Assembly: GCF_001465545.3 (NCBI RefSeq)
Contig: NZ_CP013480.3
Span: 1,240,001-1,304,000, forward strand
DNA: 64,000 nt
DNA from: Pandoraea norimbergensis
Lineage (GTDB): Bacteria; Pseudomonadota; Gammaproteobacteria; Burkholderiales; Burkholderiaceae
Direction of reading: 5' to 3'
Within the stretch, counting starts at the first letter, position 1. Each line of letters begins with the position of its first letter. The translations under genes were made by a program, and so were the position numbers. This document shows, piece by piece, positions 63,423 through 64,000 of this stretch. The notes under the pieces are model-generated. The model did no database searches, had not been told where the DNA came from, and saw only the letters and a program-made list of their open reading frames with translations.

Positions 63423-63509
63423 GCAAAACCCCGGGGTGCCCAAAATGGTCAATCGGAGGGTGGGATCAGTTAAAATGCATGTTTTTCCCACTATTTATTC
63501 CGGATTCTC

Positions 63510-64000
63510 ATGGCTTCCGTCGTACGTCTTTCCGATTTGATCGCTCAGGGCCGCCTCGCCGGCAAACGTGTCTTCATCCGCGCCGATTTGAACGTGCCGC
63601 AGGACGATGAGGGCCGTATCACGGAAGACACGCGTATCCGCGCTTCGGTGCCGGCGATCCAGATGGCGCTCGACGCCGGTGCTGCCGTGATGGTCACGTC
63701 GCATCTGGGCCGTCCCACGGAAGGCGAATTCAAGCCGGCCGACTCGCTCGCCCCCGTGGCACAGCGCCTGTCGGAACTGCTCGGCCGTGACGTGAAGCTC
63801 ATTGCCAATTGGGTCGACGGCGGTTTTGAAGTCGCGCCGGGCGCGGTCGTGCTGCTGGAGAACTGCCGCGTCAACAAGGGCGAGAAGAAGGACAACGACG
63901 AACTGGCCCAGAAGATGGCCAAGCTGTGCGATGTCTACGTGAACGACGCTTTCGGCACGGCGCACCGCGCCGAAGCCACGACGCACGGTATCGCCAAGTA
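63510..64000 (+). CDS. pgk: Phosphoglycerate kinase (5' part; continues past window)
   Basis: 163 codons visible. N-terminal [74 protein letters not shown], then [15 protein letters not shown] and [21 protein letters not shown], with the substrate-binding RADLNVP and HLGRP. Glycolysis, 1,3-bisphosphoglycerate plus ADP to 3-phosphoglycerate plus ATP. A TAAAAT at 63471-63476 may be its -10. Confidence 0.97.
   Translation, partial: MASVVRLSDLIAQGRLAGKRVFIRADLNVPQDDEGRITEDTRIRASVPAIQMALDAGAAVMVTSHLGRPTEGEFKPADSLAPVAQRLSELLGRDVKLIANWVDGGFEVAPGAVVLLENCRVNKGEKKDNDELAQKMAKLCDVYVNDAFGTAHRAEATTHGIAK

Overview
The window reads as a GC-rich Burkholderiaceae chromosome. GroES/GroEL, heptosyltransferase II, MoaC, AzlC/AzlD and phosphoglycerate kinase all look beta-proteobacterial, and their sequence style suggests Pandoraea or a close relative (inference only). 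No rRNA, tRNA or CRISPR array was found.

Bases 1 to about 35.9 kb are most of a Mu-like transposable prophage of the BcepMu type. Its other end lies left of the window. Everything left of 25.83 kb is on the minus strand: (right to left) repressor operon, lysis cassette (holin, transglycosylase endolysin, Rz/Rz1), packaging and head genes, then P2-style contractile tail genes down to a tail fibre cut by base 1. Two kinds of extra gene sit among the late genes: an Acb2-type anti-CBASS gene at 12757-13053 and a small opposite-strand membrane gene at 8880-9119. Right of 25.83 kb the early operon runs on the plus strand: Ner-like regulator, further HTH proteins, DDE transposase A, AAA+ transposition protein B, small replication-module proteins, HU, GemA and Mor. 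It ends at a terminator and presumptive transposase-binding repeats at about 35.85-35.91 kb. The switch is compact: a 20-bp palindromic operator lies inside the early promoter at 25851-25879.

Two things in the prophage deserve attention. First, the repressor C-terminus and the N-termini of the two membrane proteins encoded directly behind it share one motif (FH..VG.VAGRDIVN), written with different synonymous codons. It looks like a homotypic docking or amyloid-type signalling motif linking a phage repressor to a membrane system. Second, the genes at about 15.7-21.1 kb (plus one at 13.65 kb) are broken by roughly 45 single-base losses while their motifs stay intact. This looks like unpolished sequence more than natural decay.

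From 36.0 kb to the end is ordinary host chromosome: a lone DUF4157 (eCIS-core) protein next to the prophage end; a NarX/DesK-like sensor kinase and response regulator; a 2070-residue glycine-rich autotransporter; a Tat-exported class A beta-lactamase-like enzyme; an ICMT-like membrane methyltransferase with a tandem-repeat tail; groESL under a CIRCE/HrcA promoter; LysR with a divergent MFS transporter; MarR with two operators and a divergent EamA exporter; moaC; a BepA-like M48 protease; a second MFS protein; an alpha/beta hydrolase group; waaF; a zinc-finger protein; azlCD; and the start of pgk.
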